Below, piece by piece: positions 1 to 11,349 of a stretch of DNA of 64,000 nucleotides. Each line of letters begins with the position of its first letter. Position 1 is the stretch's first letter. Below the pieces are notes generated by a model that did no database searches, was not told the DNA's origin, and saw only the letters and a list, made by a program, of their open reading frames with translations. The DNA is from Volutella citrinella (Eukaryota > Ascomycota > Sordariomycetes > Hypocreales > Nectriaceae): contig JAWZSP010000006.1 in the NCBI GenBank assembly GCA_034401135.1, positions 2,604,001-2,668,000 on the forward strand, written 5' to 3'. Position numbers and translations under genes: made by a program.

Positions 1-1
1 A

Positions 2-1057
2 GACCCGACCAAGACGGGAAAATACCCCGTCATTCTAGGGGATGCTCTGCTGGGCAAAACGTCCAACGAGATCTTCACGGGACTCAGATGTATGGTTCAT
101 TCCGCACTCATGCCTGCGTCGCTTGCTTGTGCTAACTTTGGGGCCTCAGACAACCACAAGCCCACGCTTTCCTCATCGTCGGCTCCCAACTCGGCTCGCC
201 TGAAGCCCTCCCAGCCGGGGAAAACGACATCCTACGATCTTGCGTTCAACGATAGTGCAGGAAAATACTCCTTCTCTGGCGCCCGAAACACGGACAACGG
301 CCAGTACGTTCTCTACTTTGACCCCCAGCGAGAGGCCTTCATTCTCGATCGCGTCGACTCCACCTTCGACCTCAACGTCACCAGCCTCCCCAACAACACA
401 GACCGTGAGAGTCTAAGTCGCCAATACCCGCCGATTGACACATCGCCCGCCGCCAAGCCGGCCTCCAAGGCGGACAAGAAGCCCACGGAACCGGAGAAGG
501 CTGCTCCCAAACCCCGCCCCAAGCCTGCTGCGCCCAAGAAGGAACTCAAGCGAAAACCGGAGAAGAAGCAGGCCCCGAAGGGCTTTGAGCTGTCCCTCCC
601 CAAACCGGAGCCCGCCAAACCGGAGCCGAAGCGCAGCAACCCTCAGCCGGAGGAGGAAGAAGACGAGGAAGACGATGATGGTGGCCTACTGGTGGAGTAC
701 CCCGATGGCGGACCAAAGCCGAACCGACAGCCCGACTTTTCGCCTGCATTCTCGTCGGTGCGTCGCTTTGATGACTTCATGAACGCCCGCGAGTCCGAGG
801 GCGACGACGCCGATGGCGAGGAAGACGACGAGCCCGACTTTGACTTCAAGCTGCCCAGTCCTGTCAACCACCATGTTGCACCACCCCAGCCACAGCACCA
901 GATGGAATCGCAGGACATGCACCAACGTGAGGATGATGGCGGCGCGGACCTAGAAGATGACCTAGAGAAGGAGATGGAGATGGCCTTTGACGAGGTCGAG
1001 AACAGCCACTCTGGCACCCCCGATGGCGATGAGAGCGAGATCAGCGAAGAGGACTAG
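2..1057 (+). CDS. EAF-type RNA polymerase II elongation factor (5' part missing)
   Basis: This is the C-terminal part of an ELL-associated factor (EAF) family protein, a nuclear partner of elongation factors acting on RNA polymerase II. The frame is open from base 2 and begins inside the EAF N-terminal domain (GKYPVILGDALLGK, then FTGLRYNHKP once spliced). I place an intron at 90-149 (GTATGG donor, GCTAAC branch-like site, CAG acceptor). It is 60 nt long, so the frame stays open through it, but splicing it out restores the family motif LRYNHKP. The visible product is about 331 residues. After the roughly 110-residue domain it is Pro/Lys-rich, then strongly acidic (Glu/Asp runs), as EAF C-termini usually are. 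The start codon lies off the left edge. The gene converges on the GFA gene. Confidence 0.82.
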   Translation, partial: DPTKTGKYPVILGDALLGKTSNEIFTGLRCMVHSALMPASLACANFGASDNHKPTLSSSSAPNSARLKPSQPGKTTSYDLAFNDSAGKYSFSGARNTDNGQYVLYFDPQREAFILDRVDSTFDLNVTSLPNNTDRESLSRQYPPIDTSPAAKPASKADKKPTEPEKAAPKPRPKPAAPKKELKRKPEKKQAPKGFELSLPKPEPAKPEPKRSNPQPEEEEDEEDDDGGLLVEYPDGGPKPNRQPDFSPAFSSVRRFDDFMNARESEGDDADGEEDDEPDFDFKLPSPVNHHVAPPQPQHQMESQDMHQREDDGGADLEDDLEKEMEMAFDEVENSHSGTPDGDESEISEED

Positions 1058-1525
1058 CGAGTTTCCTGGCAATTCCCTTTTGGTCGCCTTTTCCTCCTTT
1101 TTCTTTTTTTCTTTTTGTTATGTTGATTGGCCTGGCCCATTTCCTCCTGTCACTGATGATTGTCACTGGGCTTGTTTGGCGTTTGTTCGGGATCCCGTCT
1201 GATATGGCCTCTCAACGGTGAATTTGGGGGCTAATTAAACACAATGGCGGCGTTGGATCATGGGAGAGGTACAAGACCCTAAAAAATGGTCGCTTTGATT
1301 GATTTGATACCAGCAACAGGAAGCTATGTGGTGCTCCTTGAACCATAGTTATCTCGGCTCATGTATCGCTTGCGATGAACGAACGACACGAATACACACA
1401 AATTTCATATTCGCCCTAATGCTTCCACTGCCTTTGCCACCTGATTTCACGCCGCCCGCTCCAGACTCCGTTTCGAATCTTCAGATCCAGCACAGCTGGC
1501 CTGGTATTATGGAATGGTAATACAG
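1058..1525. other. Intergenic, convergent 3' regions
   Basis: The stretch between two converging genes holds a T/C-rich tract just after the EAF stop and no open frame with protein-like features. I read it as 3' untranslated and termination sequence for both genes. Confidence 0.5.
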
Positions 1526-2101
1526 CTACGGCATCTTCTCTGCGCCTTCGCCCTCGCAATGCAGCTTCCACCGCTCGCCCTGCAAGTGGTCCGTGACGCC
1601 GGGGATCTCGTCCTCGCACCAGAGATGGACCTTTGCATCCGTCAGGAGGGTGCCCCAGCGCTGGAGGACCTCCTTGTCAAACGTGCCGACGGCGAGAGAC
1701 GTGCCGGTGCCGCGGTCGTCCTGCCAGAAGAGGAAGCTGCCGCAGCGCGAGCAGAAGCCCCGCGAGCACGGCGGCGTGGCGTGGTACGTGGCCAGCGTCT
1801 CCTTGGACGAGTAGGCCACGGCCGACAGGGGGACGTAGTAGAAGCGCGCGAGGAGGGCGCCAGTGTTGCGCCGGCACTGGGAGCATTGGCAGGTTGAGCA
1901 CTGGGGGAGGGTGTAAGTGGGCGTTTGGGGAATGAGAGCTTGGCTGTGTGGTGGAGAGGTGGGAGGCAGGCAGGGCGTGGGAGACGAGATGGATAGACTT
2001 ACGACCTTTTCCCAGTCGTGATCATCGGGGATTGTGATTGTGTAGCGGACGCCGTCGCACATGCAACCGCCCGTGATGGTCGTGGGCTTCTCTGATGCCA
2101 T
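1526..2101 (-). CDS. GFA-domain (glutathione-dependent formaldehyde-activating enzyme-like) protein
   Basis: This is a small zinc protein of the GFA/Mss4-like fold. Exon 1 is 2101-2003 and exon 2 is 1900-1526, with an intron at 1901-2002 (GTAAGT donor, CAG acceptor). The intron is a multiple of three, so the unspliced frame is open but carries 34 extra residues between the first and second cysteine clusters. The spliced product is 157 residues. Zinc ligands of the family are visible: GGCMCDGVRY near the N-terminus, CSTCQCSQC, and FCSRCGSFLFW. Family members include formaldehyde-glutathione adduct-forming enzymes, but most fungal paralogues have no proven substrate, so I assign only the fold. 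It has no secretion signal and is probably cytosolic. Confidence 0.85.
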   Translation of the reverse strand: MASEKPTTITGGCMCDGVRYTITIPDDHDWEKVVSLSISSPTPCLPPTSPPHSQALIPQTPTYTLPQCSTCQCSQCRRNTGALLARFYYVPLSAVAYSSKETLATYHATPPCSRGFCSRCGSFLFWQDDRGTGTSLAVGTFDKEVLQRWGTLLTDAKVHLWCEDEIPGVTDHLQGERWKLHCEGEGAEKMP

Positions 2102-2495
2102 CGTGGTATGGTCAAGGGTGATGGTGCAAGTGATTAGACGCGGATCTCACTCAAGACGCAGATGGAACAATTGTCGTTGAAGTTATAGAGGATTTAGTCT
2201 TCTCTGTTAAAGCAGGCGGTATGCTGCTTCTTATATACCCGCAGTCATGTCAACGACGCCTTTCGACCCTTCGTCACCTCCATATCCAAGGGTATCCACA
2301 GTGGTCAACGAGCTCGCTCATCTCTCCAACACCACCCAGCGCAATGCTCGCTAGTGCCGCCGATCAATCTAGAAACCTTATTCCTAGACCCTGGGGTATT
2401 CCCAACCTTAGTCTCGCAGCTAGTAAATCCTTCCAACGCCGTGTATCATCAACTGAACCGCTAAAATCCAACCAGGTTTTGATGCGATCCCATAA
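2102..2495. other. Intergenic between GFA gene and POP1
   Basis: This is promoter and leader sequence for the minus-strand GFA gene, followed by the 3' end of POP1. The plus-strand open frame here (2221-2499) has low-complexity Ser/Pro composition and no recognisable domain. I see no other element. Confidence 0.4.
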
Positions 2496-5222
2496 TTAGA
2501 CGACATCCCATCTCGCGAGCCAGCCCACGTTTTCGCCAGCATTCCGGACGATGCAAAGCCTGCCTTCTCGATCGTTCTGATTGATATCGGCAAGTACCTT
2601 CTCTACGGCAATTGAGCCGATGGCCATGCCGTGACCCTGGCTGAGGCTGAAGGAGCCCGTCGTCACAAAACCGACGAGGTCGTGGGAATCGGGGACAAGA
2701 GGATGGCCACCAATATCTGTTTCATTAGGGGGGGGCGCTGGATAGGCAACAGGTGCGGCAAGCAGCTCTTGCGCTAGTAGTCGCTTGCGAGATTCGAGAT
2801 CTCTGGGCTTTGGCCCTGGACGGGCCTTGCCGGTCTTGGCACTCGGTGGTGCCAGGCGGCGAAGCCACTGGGATCGCAAATCGTGTGGGAGATGGGCACC
2901 TGAGCTTTCAGACGACTCGGGAGGGATAGTTGCTGGGACCTCGGCTTCGGGTGACACGGCCATTGGATCTGGCGATGATGGCAGGCGGTAGATTCGCGCG
3001 CATGGTGTAGCCACTCCGCGGCCAAGGACCGAGATCCGGACTTGCAAGATGGCGTTTGGAGGAGGTGCGGGGGGTTGGGGTTCTGACAGGAGCTCTTTGA
3101 ATAAAGCCTTGGATATCGGGTTGAGACATTGTAAAGATGGCGTTGCCCGTCGCTTCTTTGCCTTCACTGGAGATGATTCTGGCTTGTCGACGTCCATAGC
3201 ATCCTCTTGGCTTTCAGCGTCTCCCACTTGTGTCTGACCCTCTTCACTTCTCGGGAGCCCGAATAAGAACTCAAAGTCGCTTGCAAAGCCATCTCCAACT
3301 TCGCCCCTCCTACCAGCGCCGAGGTCCAGCGACGCCCATTCAGTCCGCTTGCTCTTCGGCCGCTTCTCCCAGTCCGCACGCCGCTTCCGCCTCTCCTCGA
3401 GCTCCCATTCAGCTCCGGCATTCGTGCCCATGAAGTCTGCCGGGAACCAGGGCAGGCTACGCTCAAATGCGACCTGTTGCATCTGATCAAGGCCAGCAAA
3501 TCTTGGGTTGCCGCCCGAGATGAGCGGGCAATGGACAATGCTGTACCAGATGGGGAGGATGCACTTCCACGGGGCCAAGAGGGTCCAGGATCCTTGCGTT
3601 TGTGTCCCTGAACCCAAGCGCGTAGCCAGGAGGGTGATGGGAATGGGAGGATCAGCTTCGGTGGGCTTCAGGGGCGCGCCGGGGGCGGCCTTGCCCTTTC
3701 TTCTACTGATGAATTTCTGCGAAGGGAGAGCCGACGCCCGGTACCGTGCTTCCCGCTGGAACAGGCACGACTTGACCAGTTTTTCGTCTGAAGGCCATGC
3801 GGCTATCTTCTCAAGAAGTTGCACCTGGGCCTCGGGATCGTCCGAGACTTCTAGTCTCCTGGGCGGATATCGTAGCCGAGGGTCTTGGATGGAAAAGCTC
3901 AAGACGGCACCAGCCGGCAGTGTAGCGGGATTCGTCAATCCAGCCAGTGATTGGAACAGCTTGGCATGCTGCTCATTGTCTGGGTCGTTCTTCGGATGCG
4001 GTGTTAGGACTGAAAGCAGCGCCTCGGTCGAAGCTGGGCCAGTGAGCTCGATGCTCCCAATCTCGAACCTCAGGTCCTCAATGTACAGCCTTGGCGTTTC
4101 CATCTTAGTAAGTCGGAGCAGCTCGTTGAACAGTTCCAAGAATGCCGAAGGATGGATGCGTAGAAACGCCTGCCTCTGGAGCTTGGAGGGGTCATCGGAA
4201 CCGCCAGGCTTTCCCGGCTCAGAGTACATGAGAATGGTGGCCGGTCCGATGTCTCGTCGCCTTTCGTCAGCTTCCTTGCTGAGCATGCCCGTCCATGAGC
4301 GGGCGCCAAGTCTCCATTTCCGTCCCTTCTCGTTCCAGCATGACTCCTGAAGCACACCGAGTCGCTTGAGCACTCGTTCGACGCCTCGCCAGTTTCCATA
4401 CAGCCCGATTGTACTCATGTAGCTTGTATCCCACACCAAGGTGCCCCGGTCACCTTGCGCTCTATGTGTCGGTCGATATAGCTTTTCGTTTGGCCGAATT
4501 GGAATTGCAAACCGCCAGAGCGGCTGCAAGGGATCCGTCATCCTTGCTCTCTTTGCATGCCAAGGGTGAGTCGGCAGCCACGTCTTGTTGAGCTGTCGCT
4601 TTCGAAATCTGGACTTGGGGGTCGGCGGGGTGTTGAGCTGGTTGCGCAAGATCTTGGGCCTAGCTGCGCGTCTGGCTATAGCAACTTCCTTCTGGATGCT
4701 GCCTTCTGCGCGACTCTCGCCGTGCTTCTCCAACAGCTTCTTTCGTTTTCTCGCGATGAGGATGCCCAGTCGTCGTGCCGTCTCGGCGCGTATCCTGCCT
4801 CGGGTCGTCCTTGGCTTCCTCCGTCGTGCTTGCACCGTCGGGGTGTTGTCCTCGGTCATCTCCTTCTTCGCTCGGTCCCTCAATCGCCGGGGAACTCGTT
4901 TAGGGTTGTGACTCGCGGTACGGCGACGAAGGCCCCGGCACACCTTCTGGAATGCGCGACTGGTCCCCACGGATTTGGACGTGGCCATACTCTGCTCCAT
5001 CGCTCGGATCTCGAACTCGTGGGCGGCCACAAAGGCCTGGAGGTCCAGCTCGCCATCCTTGAGCGCGGCGTCGGCGGGTTGTGCTGGGATGACTCGTGCA
5101 AGATGGACTTGAACGCGCCGCTGGTTAATGGCATCGCCGCGTCCATTGGGCGTCTGCTGGCCTTGCTTCCGTTTCGAAGCCCCCTGGCCCAAAGGGCCTC
5201 CATTTGGATTGCCGGGGGCCAT
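2496..5222 (-). CDS. POP1: Ribonuclease P/MRP protein subunit POP1
   Basis: This is the large scaffold protein of RNase P and RNase MRP, which process pre-tRNA and pre-rRNA in the nucleus and nucleolus. It is a single exon of 908 residues, taking the first real ATG at 5222; the frame extends four codons further upstream only to a TTG. The N-terminal 300 residues match the POP1 domain: basic, with RRRTASHNPKRVPRRLRDRA and LPTHPWHAKRARM, a signature of the family. The POPLD domain lies at roughly residues 545-620 (APWKCILPIWYSIVHCPLI, then GLDQMQQVAFERSLPWFPAD). The C-terminus carries the glycine-rich GCV_T-like region found in POP1. The length fits fungal orthologues. Confidence 0.93.
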   Translation of the reverse strand: MAPGNPNGGPLGQGASKRKQGQQTPNGRGDAINQRRVQVHLARVIPAQPADAALKDGELDLQAFVAAHEFEIRAMEQSMATSKSVGTSRAFQKVCRGLRRRTASHNPKRVPRRLRDRAKKEMTEDNTPTVQARRRKPRTTRGRIRAETARRLGILIARKRKKLLEKHGESRAEGSIQKEVAIARRAARPKILRNQLNTPPTPKSRFRKRQLNKTWLPTHPWHAKRARMTDPLQPLWRFAIPIRPNEKLYRPTHRAQGDRGTLVWDTSYMSTIGLYGNWRGVERVLKRLGVLQESCWNEKGRKWRLGARSWTGMLSKEADERRRDIGPATILMYSEPGKPGGSDDPSKLQRQAFLRIHPSAFLELFNELLRLTKMETPRLYIEDLRFEIGSIELTGPASTEALLSVLTPHPKNDPDNEQHAKLFQSLAGLTNPATLPAGAVLSFSIQDPRLRYPPRRLEVSDDPEAQVQLLEKIAAWPSDEKLVKSCLFQREARYRASALPSQKFISRRKGKAAPGAPLKPTEADPPIPITLLATRLGSGTQTQGSWTLLAPWKCILPIWYSIVHCPLISGGNPRFAGLDQMQQVAFERSLPWFPADFMGTNAGAEWELEERRKRRADWEKRPKSKRTEWASLDLGAGRRGEVGDGFASDFEFLFGLPRSEEGQTQVGDAESQEDAMDVDKPESSPVKAKKRRATPSLQCLNPISKALFKELLSEPQPPAPPPNAILQVRISVLGRGVATPCARIYRLPSSPDPMAVSPEAEVPATIPPESSESSGAHLPHDLRSQWLRRLAPPSAKTGKARPGPKPRDLESRKRLLAQELLAAPVAYPAPPPNETDIGGHPLVPDSHDLVGFVTTGSFSLSQGHGMAIGSIAVEKVLADINQNDREGRLCIVRNAGENVGWLARWDVV

Positions 5223-6701
5223 GGCAATCTCCAATGTTGACTTGCGGCGACCTGGATGGTTTGGAGAAGGAAGTTTTGGGTGGGATGTCTAGCCCGTAGA
5301 AATAAAGCTTTATCGATAAGCTGTCTCCAGTCCCACCTCAGAAGTCGGCCGCCAGCAGTCCAACCAAAGAATATACCCAACTTGAAGAAAACAAGGAATT
5401 CTGGAAATCCCAGGTTTTATTCAAGCCTCTCCTTAAATATATTGACCGAGGCCATCTATGAATTCGCTCAAAGCCCAATATTGTTTTTATTTTTACTTTT
5501 TTTAGTGTCGCTCAACGCAGTGGTTGATTCCCAATCATTGCTCAAACTTTGTCGTTACAAGTCACATTAGAGATACTAAAAAACATAAACCCCCCTACAA
5601 AATCTGGAGATCGTGGCTTGCATTCCAAGGCTTTTCCGTAGCCGGAGCGTCCTCAGAGAGGGACATGTTGTACTACTACGTAAGGTAAGGTATGCAGGTT
5701 TGAGGAGGTTCAGAATATGCCATTCCCTGCCCATGGGGAGATTCTATGGGGCGGCGGGGAGCGCAAGTCCACTAAACCCACTGGAGTTGCCAAACGGCAG
5801 GGAGATTGGGACGCCGCAGGGCTTCCACGACCCCCGGGCTTCGATTATCCATTCCATGGCAGGCAGGGATATCAAGCCCCAAGGCAAGGGGCTGGATGAT
5901 GTAGGGGGGATGACGTTGGATGCGCCCACCCGACTGGGACCATGATCGATTTCATAGCGGACGGTTAATCATGGCTGCTACTCCCTAATCCAACTCGCAG
6001 TCGATGAGCCACCTCCAGCGCTGTTGACGCTAATTCCAGCCTCTTCGCGAACAACTGCCTGCCTCAGTGAGATCGCCTCCCTGCGCGAACTGTGTCCAGC
6101 TGTGCTCACCCAATAGAAGACATCTCGCGGCGCCTCACCCGATTTGGACCGCGGCTTCCTTGGCCATCGCCAACACCACCACCCCCATCATCATCAACCA
6201 AACCACAACCACAACCCTAACCACAAGCGAACGCTGATCGCGGCTCATCAAAAGCGCGCGCTGTCCCACGTAGAACCAGACCCAGAGCTTGGGAGCCGCA
6301 ACATCGACGGCGCAGTCCGTGGCCTCCATTAGGACTAGGACTGGCGCTTCCGTCCGCGGCTAGCCCCCGTTCTGGCACCGTCTCGCAATGTCCTCATTGA
6401 GTAAGCAAGATCCCCACCACGCGCCGCCGCCGTTTGTCGATGACGCGGGCCATTGCCCTATCTGTCCCGTATCTCACTATCTGCGCCTCACCTCACCTCG
6501 TTGCGCTCTGCCCTGCCCTGCCCTGCCCTTGATGGCGTCTCGCATTAAGCGAGCCCAAGTTGTGCTGCTGGTCGGCCAATACCCGTAACCCTTGCGACGC
6601 GTACTGCACTGCCGAGGTTCGAGTGAGCCTGACTTGTCCGATTTGGGATTCTTTTAAGAGACTACTTCTAGGTCATTGTGACATTTCAAAGAGTGCTGAC
6701 A
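5223..6701. other. Divergent promoter region POP1 / NT-C2 gene
   Basis: About 1.5 kb lies between two divergent genes. It contains a TACGTAAGGTAAGGTATG stretch (about 5677-5694) and other AT-rich leader sequence. Several short frames are present on both strands, none with a recognisable domain. I read it as promoters plus the 5' untranslated region of the gene starting at 6702. Confidence 0.4.
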
Positions 6702-7833
6702 ATGGACTTTCTCAAACCACCAGTCGGCAAGGCTCGAAAGGTGAGACCCAACGGCGTGCACATCATAGGAAAGCGATGATTGACTGACTGGCTTTGGCTT
6801 GTTAGCCCAAGTTTGAGCTTCACCTCAAGGTACGCCCCATCCATCGCTGCAGTCATCTGGCTTGGAGTCGCCCTACTCACTCTCACCTCTAGATCTACGA
6901 CCTCAACAATGTGCCTCTGGTCTCTGGCCACTCTTTCATCAAATGGCACCTCACACACTCCATGCATGCCGAGCACCGGGGCCGAACGGGAAAGTCCCCA
7001 ATCGCCAACCACCGTGTCGATTACAGTTTCGTGACCCTGGTGCCATCTATTCGCATCTCTGTTGACCGAAACAACCAGCTGACGGAATGTCCGGTTGAGT
7101 TTGAGGTCGTCCAGGAGTTTACTGATGCAGAAAAGATGGTACTCGGCACCCTTCGCCTGAATCTCAGCGAGTATGTTGAGGAGAGCGAGGCCTTTTCCAA
7201 GGACGTATCTTCGCCAGGACGCAAACGAAGTGGGAGTGTCGGCGTCAGCCCTACCAGTACCGGAAACCGCCGGCCCAGCCGGGATTCCGATATTGTCGAG
7301 GACGGCATTGTGAGAAGATACCTTCTCCAGGAGAGCAAGATCAACAGCACCCTGAAGGTTGGGATTCTCATGATTCAGGTGGATGGTGATCGAAGCTATG
7401 TGGCCCCTGCTTTGAAGACGGCACCAGTCTTTGGAGGCATCGCCGGAATCATGGGCGGAGAGATAGTGGAGGATAACCATGCTCCCGGACGTAAGACACA
7501 GCCCTTTGGTTCTCTCTTCATCTGCTTTTGACATAGACTGACCATTATTAGCCGTCCCCAGCATTTCCAAGCCTCGCGATGCCGCCGAGCTCCAAGACCT
7601 CTATCGCCGCACCCTCGCAGCGTCTTGGTATCGGCAGCCCAGTGAGCTTCCGGCAGACGAGTGCATCGAGGACATTTTCAACGGAGGCAATGGCTGGAAA
7701 ACCAAACCCGACACGGGCTCCCCTGCCACTGACGGAGAGGATGATGACGAGGACGAAGACTCAGATCACCGTGATGGGACCCTCCGTCCGCGAGATGCAC
7801 GCCGTATGGCATATCTCCACCACAGCCAGCAGC

Positions 7834-7870
<37 letters not shown>

Positions 7871-8291
7871 GCAACAACAAGCAGCAAACGCTGCCCACCT
7901 ACCTCATTCCCCTTCAGTCCCCGCAAACCTCTCAAGCGCTCCGCAAAATGCCGGCAACGCCGCGGGTCGCGCTCACCGTCGCACGCACAGCGCCTCCAGC
8001 GACAAGAGCGTCTCAACAGTAACCGGCACCCACCACCATCACGCATTGCACCGGCCCCCCTCTCCACACTCTCCTATCATGGCCGCTTCTGCGCGGCCCC
8101 ATTCCAGCAAGGGAGCTCGCATCCATGACCTCGCCCACGCACGCAGCCTCGTCAGCCTCGCCTCGAATCTGTCGCTTGATACCCAGGCCCTCCGCGATGT
8201 CGGATACAAGCGCTCTCGGGAGATTGGCGAGTTTGATCTCCGGAACGATCTTGTCGCGTGGCGGCTACCTGGCGATGACATGCGCATATAA
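6702..8291 (+). CDS. NT-C2 domain protein (EEIG1/EHBP1 N-terminal domain family)
   Basis: Four exons (6702-6740, 6806-6829, 6893-7490, 7552-8291) give 466 residues. The two tiny first exons are needed to complete the domain start, GKARKPKFELHLKIYDLNNV, which is characteristic of the NT-C2 lipid-binding-type domain of EEIG1/EHBP1 proteins. The domain covers roughly residues 10-200 (PLVSGHSFIKWHL, then NHRVDYSFVTLVPSIRISVD, later LRLNLSEYVE). The rest is acidic (GEDDDEDEDSDHRD), followed by an 18-residue polyglutamine tract and Ser/His-rich sequence. Fungal members are poorly characterised; a role at membranes or in endocytic or polarity trafficking is inferred from animal EHBP1. All introns have GT-AG ends. 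Confidence 0.8.
7827..7880 (+). repeat. CAA/CAG trinucleotide repeat coding for polyglutamine
   Basis: Eighteen consecutive Gln codons, mostly CAA with CAG interruptions at both ends, lie inside exon 4 of the NT-C2 gene. Length variation between strains would be expected for such a tract. Confidence 0.95.
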
Positions 8292-10814
8292 CGACTGCCG
8301 TCGAATGAGTGGTTCAGTGACACCACGAGGACAAGGGGTGGCTCTTCGATAATGGCCTGTCCTGGAGGATTAGGGAATCTTCACAGGCTCTGCATCAGTG
8401 CCCTACAGTATGGCTTGGGTATCTATTTGGCATGGGGCAATTGGCGTCCAAAGTCCGACAGGGTGGTGTTAGTTTTTCTCGTTTGTTTCAGTGATATCCC
8501 CATCAGTAATACGATATACTCTCAGCTGCCTGACCCCCTGAAGATGAGCGCTCCCGTGTTTTAATTTACGAATTATTCCCGTCTCATTCTTGTGACAGGC
8601 TCAATCTCTGATTTGAGAATTGAATAGTAACTTGTCGGGTCTGGCTGGTAGGTGAGTGGCTACGACCATTCCAAGGTGTAGGGTACATGGATTGCGATCT
8701 GGACTTTCGAAATCCTTCGTTGACAATTTGCCATGTGCCCTTCATTTGGGGGTTGATGGGTCGTCGTAGAGGCGATTGGGTCTTTTATATTGTTCGTTTG
8801 GCTGTGTGAAACGTAGCATATGCTAATCCATAGCTTTCCTTCTCCTTTCCTTATTTCTAGAAGGAGGTATCTTCACTCACCGGAGACACTGCACCAAAGT
8901 GCACTTAAATAGAAACACAGTCCGTGAGACATTATCATTCTGAGATAGATGATAATAAAATACATAATGGGGAGTTAAGGCGGATTAATTTAAACTATAG
9001 AGCACTATCTTCTGAGCCAAAGGTGGTAACGCGGCAGTGATCTAAAGTGAGGGCTGGACTTAGTAGTATCGAGGACGATTGAAAGGACCATGAATATGCA
9101 GTATAGTCCTAGCATTGACTCTTTATTGTCTCACTATCGAAATAGAGAGGCTGCAGTAGCCGACGGAACAAGACATGTAGCTTTTGGACTGGCATTGGCA
9201 TTGACATCCAAGAGTGATCTCTATCATGTCCGTCTTTTCAAACCGTCCATGTTGATGTTGATAATTCATCGGCACCCACGGTCCAGACTGACGCCAATGC
9301 TCTCCAACTGGAGGATCAATGCACTCGGCTCTTGTATAGTAGCATCCGGGACGTGGTAGCCACACACGCTGGGATCAGGCCCTATTTGTTCACCCTGGTC
9401 TTGAGCTGCATGTCTCATCATCCCTGCAGCAATCTACCAACCAGAATTAGCTCGATCTAACTCACGGGCGGGCCGCCTCGAGCCTGGGTTGGCGAGTGTG
9501 CAAGGGTGTAAGTGTAATGCGAGCACGGTGGTCGGGACTATTATTTCCATCCCCCTAACTACTAAGTAGTGACTACCGACGGCACGTCTCTACCTGCCCA
9601 GGCAGCGATGGAAATGTGCGAGTCCTAGGCTTGGATGACTGCATGATCCTCTTGAGCCACGTCTGCTTGGCTGTTACCCCCCCGCGAATAAACGGCACGT
9701 CTGGGTTGTCTATGGCCCCCCTCACCCATGGATCACGAAAGACTTTGCATTCGGTAGCATCAATATACGTTGGTGAAAGCCTTGATAAGATCCACGGCCT
9801 GCTATGGCGACTGATACGGCGTCACCTGGTCTGTCTCTCGGTCTTCCCCCGAGGACGTGATCCATCAATGCAATGCAGTTTGAGAAGAGAAGCCAACGCG
9901 GGCTGCCGTGCTCGAACTGCTGGTCCGATACGCTTTCACAACATCCGTCAAGCTATGCAGTCCATGGATGGGTTTAATTTCGCTCTGTATGCGCCCTGTG
10001 GGGTTGGTCGTGCGAGGTTGAGCATGTTGCGCTGGTTTGCGCTGGTATTGGAGATGGAGGCGCACCGAAGAAAGTGGGTTTCAACACAGAATCCATTGCG
10101 CGTGCGTCACGTAATTGTATCGCCCGCTTGGCATGGCATATGCGTATGCAGTCATAACACGAGTATTACGCTCGTCCTAAAATAGAAAACTCCCCGACAA
10201 GGCCTCGCGAGAGAGCCGACTTTTCGGGAGGCGATTGGGATTCCGACTCTCTCACGCGCCACGTGTCTGCTGTATCAGGTTGTTGCATTATTTTTTTATG
10301 CGGTAGATAAAGATACGTCATATCCTGCGCATGATTCTCAAAAGACTGCTTGGGTTGGTGTTGGCTGCGATTATTTATAACATTGCCGCCCACGACAAAG
10401 TTGCTGCGGGCCAATTCCCGTCATCGTGGACGCTTCGCCACCTGCACATGTTGTCAGAGTTACAGTTAATGCAGCTCAGAGACACGGGAACTGTGTCCTC
10501 TGCGCTCTTATCTGACGTCGGCAATGTGCTGGGGCCTCTCACCGACTCCCTGCCCTTTGCCACCCCTGGAAACCGCAGTATGTGGACGACGCTCCATCAA
10601 GATACGATTGAAGAAGTGAGACGAACCGGAAGCTGGGTCTCCCTCGTTGACAGGAATGCCGAATAGGATGCCGTGCTTACGAACTACCTCACCTGTGGCA
10701 GTGTCAATCAGGCGACTCAGGTCGGATCTAGCCGGGCCAAGGGCACGTCGGCTAGTACTCGGCTGAGAGCTGGCATTGTTGGAGGGATCCGAGGTGCTGA
10801 TGACGTACCGGGAC

Positions 10815-10821
10815 TTGCTCA
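10815..10821 (+). promoter_or_regulatory. TTGCTCA motif (possible copper-response element)
   Basis: The heptamer TTGCTCA matches the core of the yeast Mac1 copper-response element (TTTGCTCA) and ends in the GCTCA of the Aspergillus MacA site. It is about 1.1 kb upstream of the isocyanide synthase start, so it may be chance. Confidence 0.15.
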
Positions 10822-11342
10822 GGGTTCTTCAAGAGGTGCTGTTAGTTCTGATATCGGAAGTGGCTGCGAATCTATTTGAGAGTATCTACTATCGAGGGAC
10901 CGCAACTGCTGGAGCCGTGTAGCATATACGGAGGTAGGTGCTTGAGGATTCAATCTCGTTAGAGCCCTCAAAACCACGTACCGTAACTAGTATGCCTAGC
11001 TGTGTATTCCGGTCCTGGTATGTGAGCGTCGTTGAGGAACGGTGGAGGCTGTGGAGAGGGACTGCAGGTTGGTGATGGACCTCCTCCAGCCCTTGCTTGC
11101 TACCGACGGAAACCTCAGACTCTGCGGTAAAGTAAGATGCAAGAGTGACGCTAAGCCTGTATCTAAAATAATGATTCGCTCGGGCACTGCCGAGAGCTGG
11201 GGCTGTTGCAAGGTATCATTGCCCGGTTGCCGCCATGCCCCACGCATCAACATAAGACGATGCGCACGCGTGAATTTGGTTACCCTGTGATAAGCTGGAG
11301 GAGACCTAGACTCCAAAATAGGTACCACATTCATGCTCGATC

Positions 11343-11349
11343 TTGCTCA
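11343..11349 (+). promoter_or_regulatory. TTGCTCA motif (possible copper-response element)
   Basis: A second TTGCTCA, in the context TCTTGCTCAGATC, lies 566 bp upstream of the synthase ATG. A related TGCTCA occurs at 11431. It is relevant only because the A. fumigatus crm cluster is copper-responsive; binding here is inference. Confidence 0.25.

Noticed and set aside
6600..6630. AGGTTCGAGTGAGCC as a tRNA B-box
   Set aside because: No matching A-box, acceptor stem or anticodon arm can be built around it.
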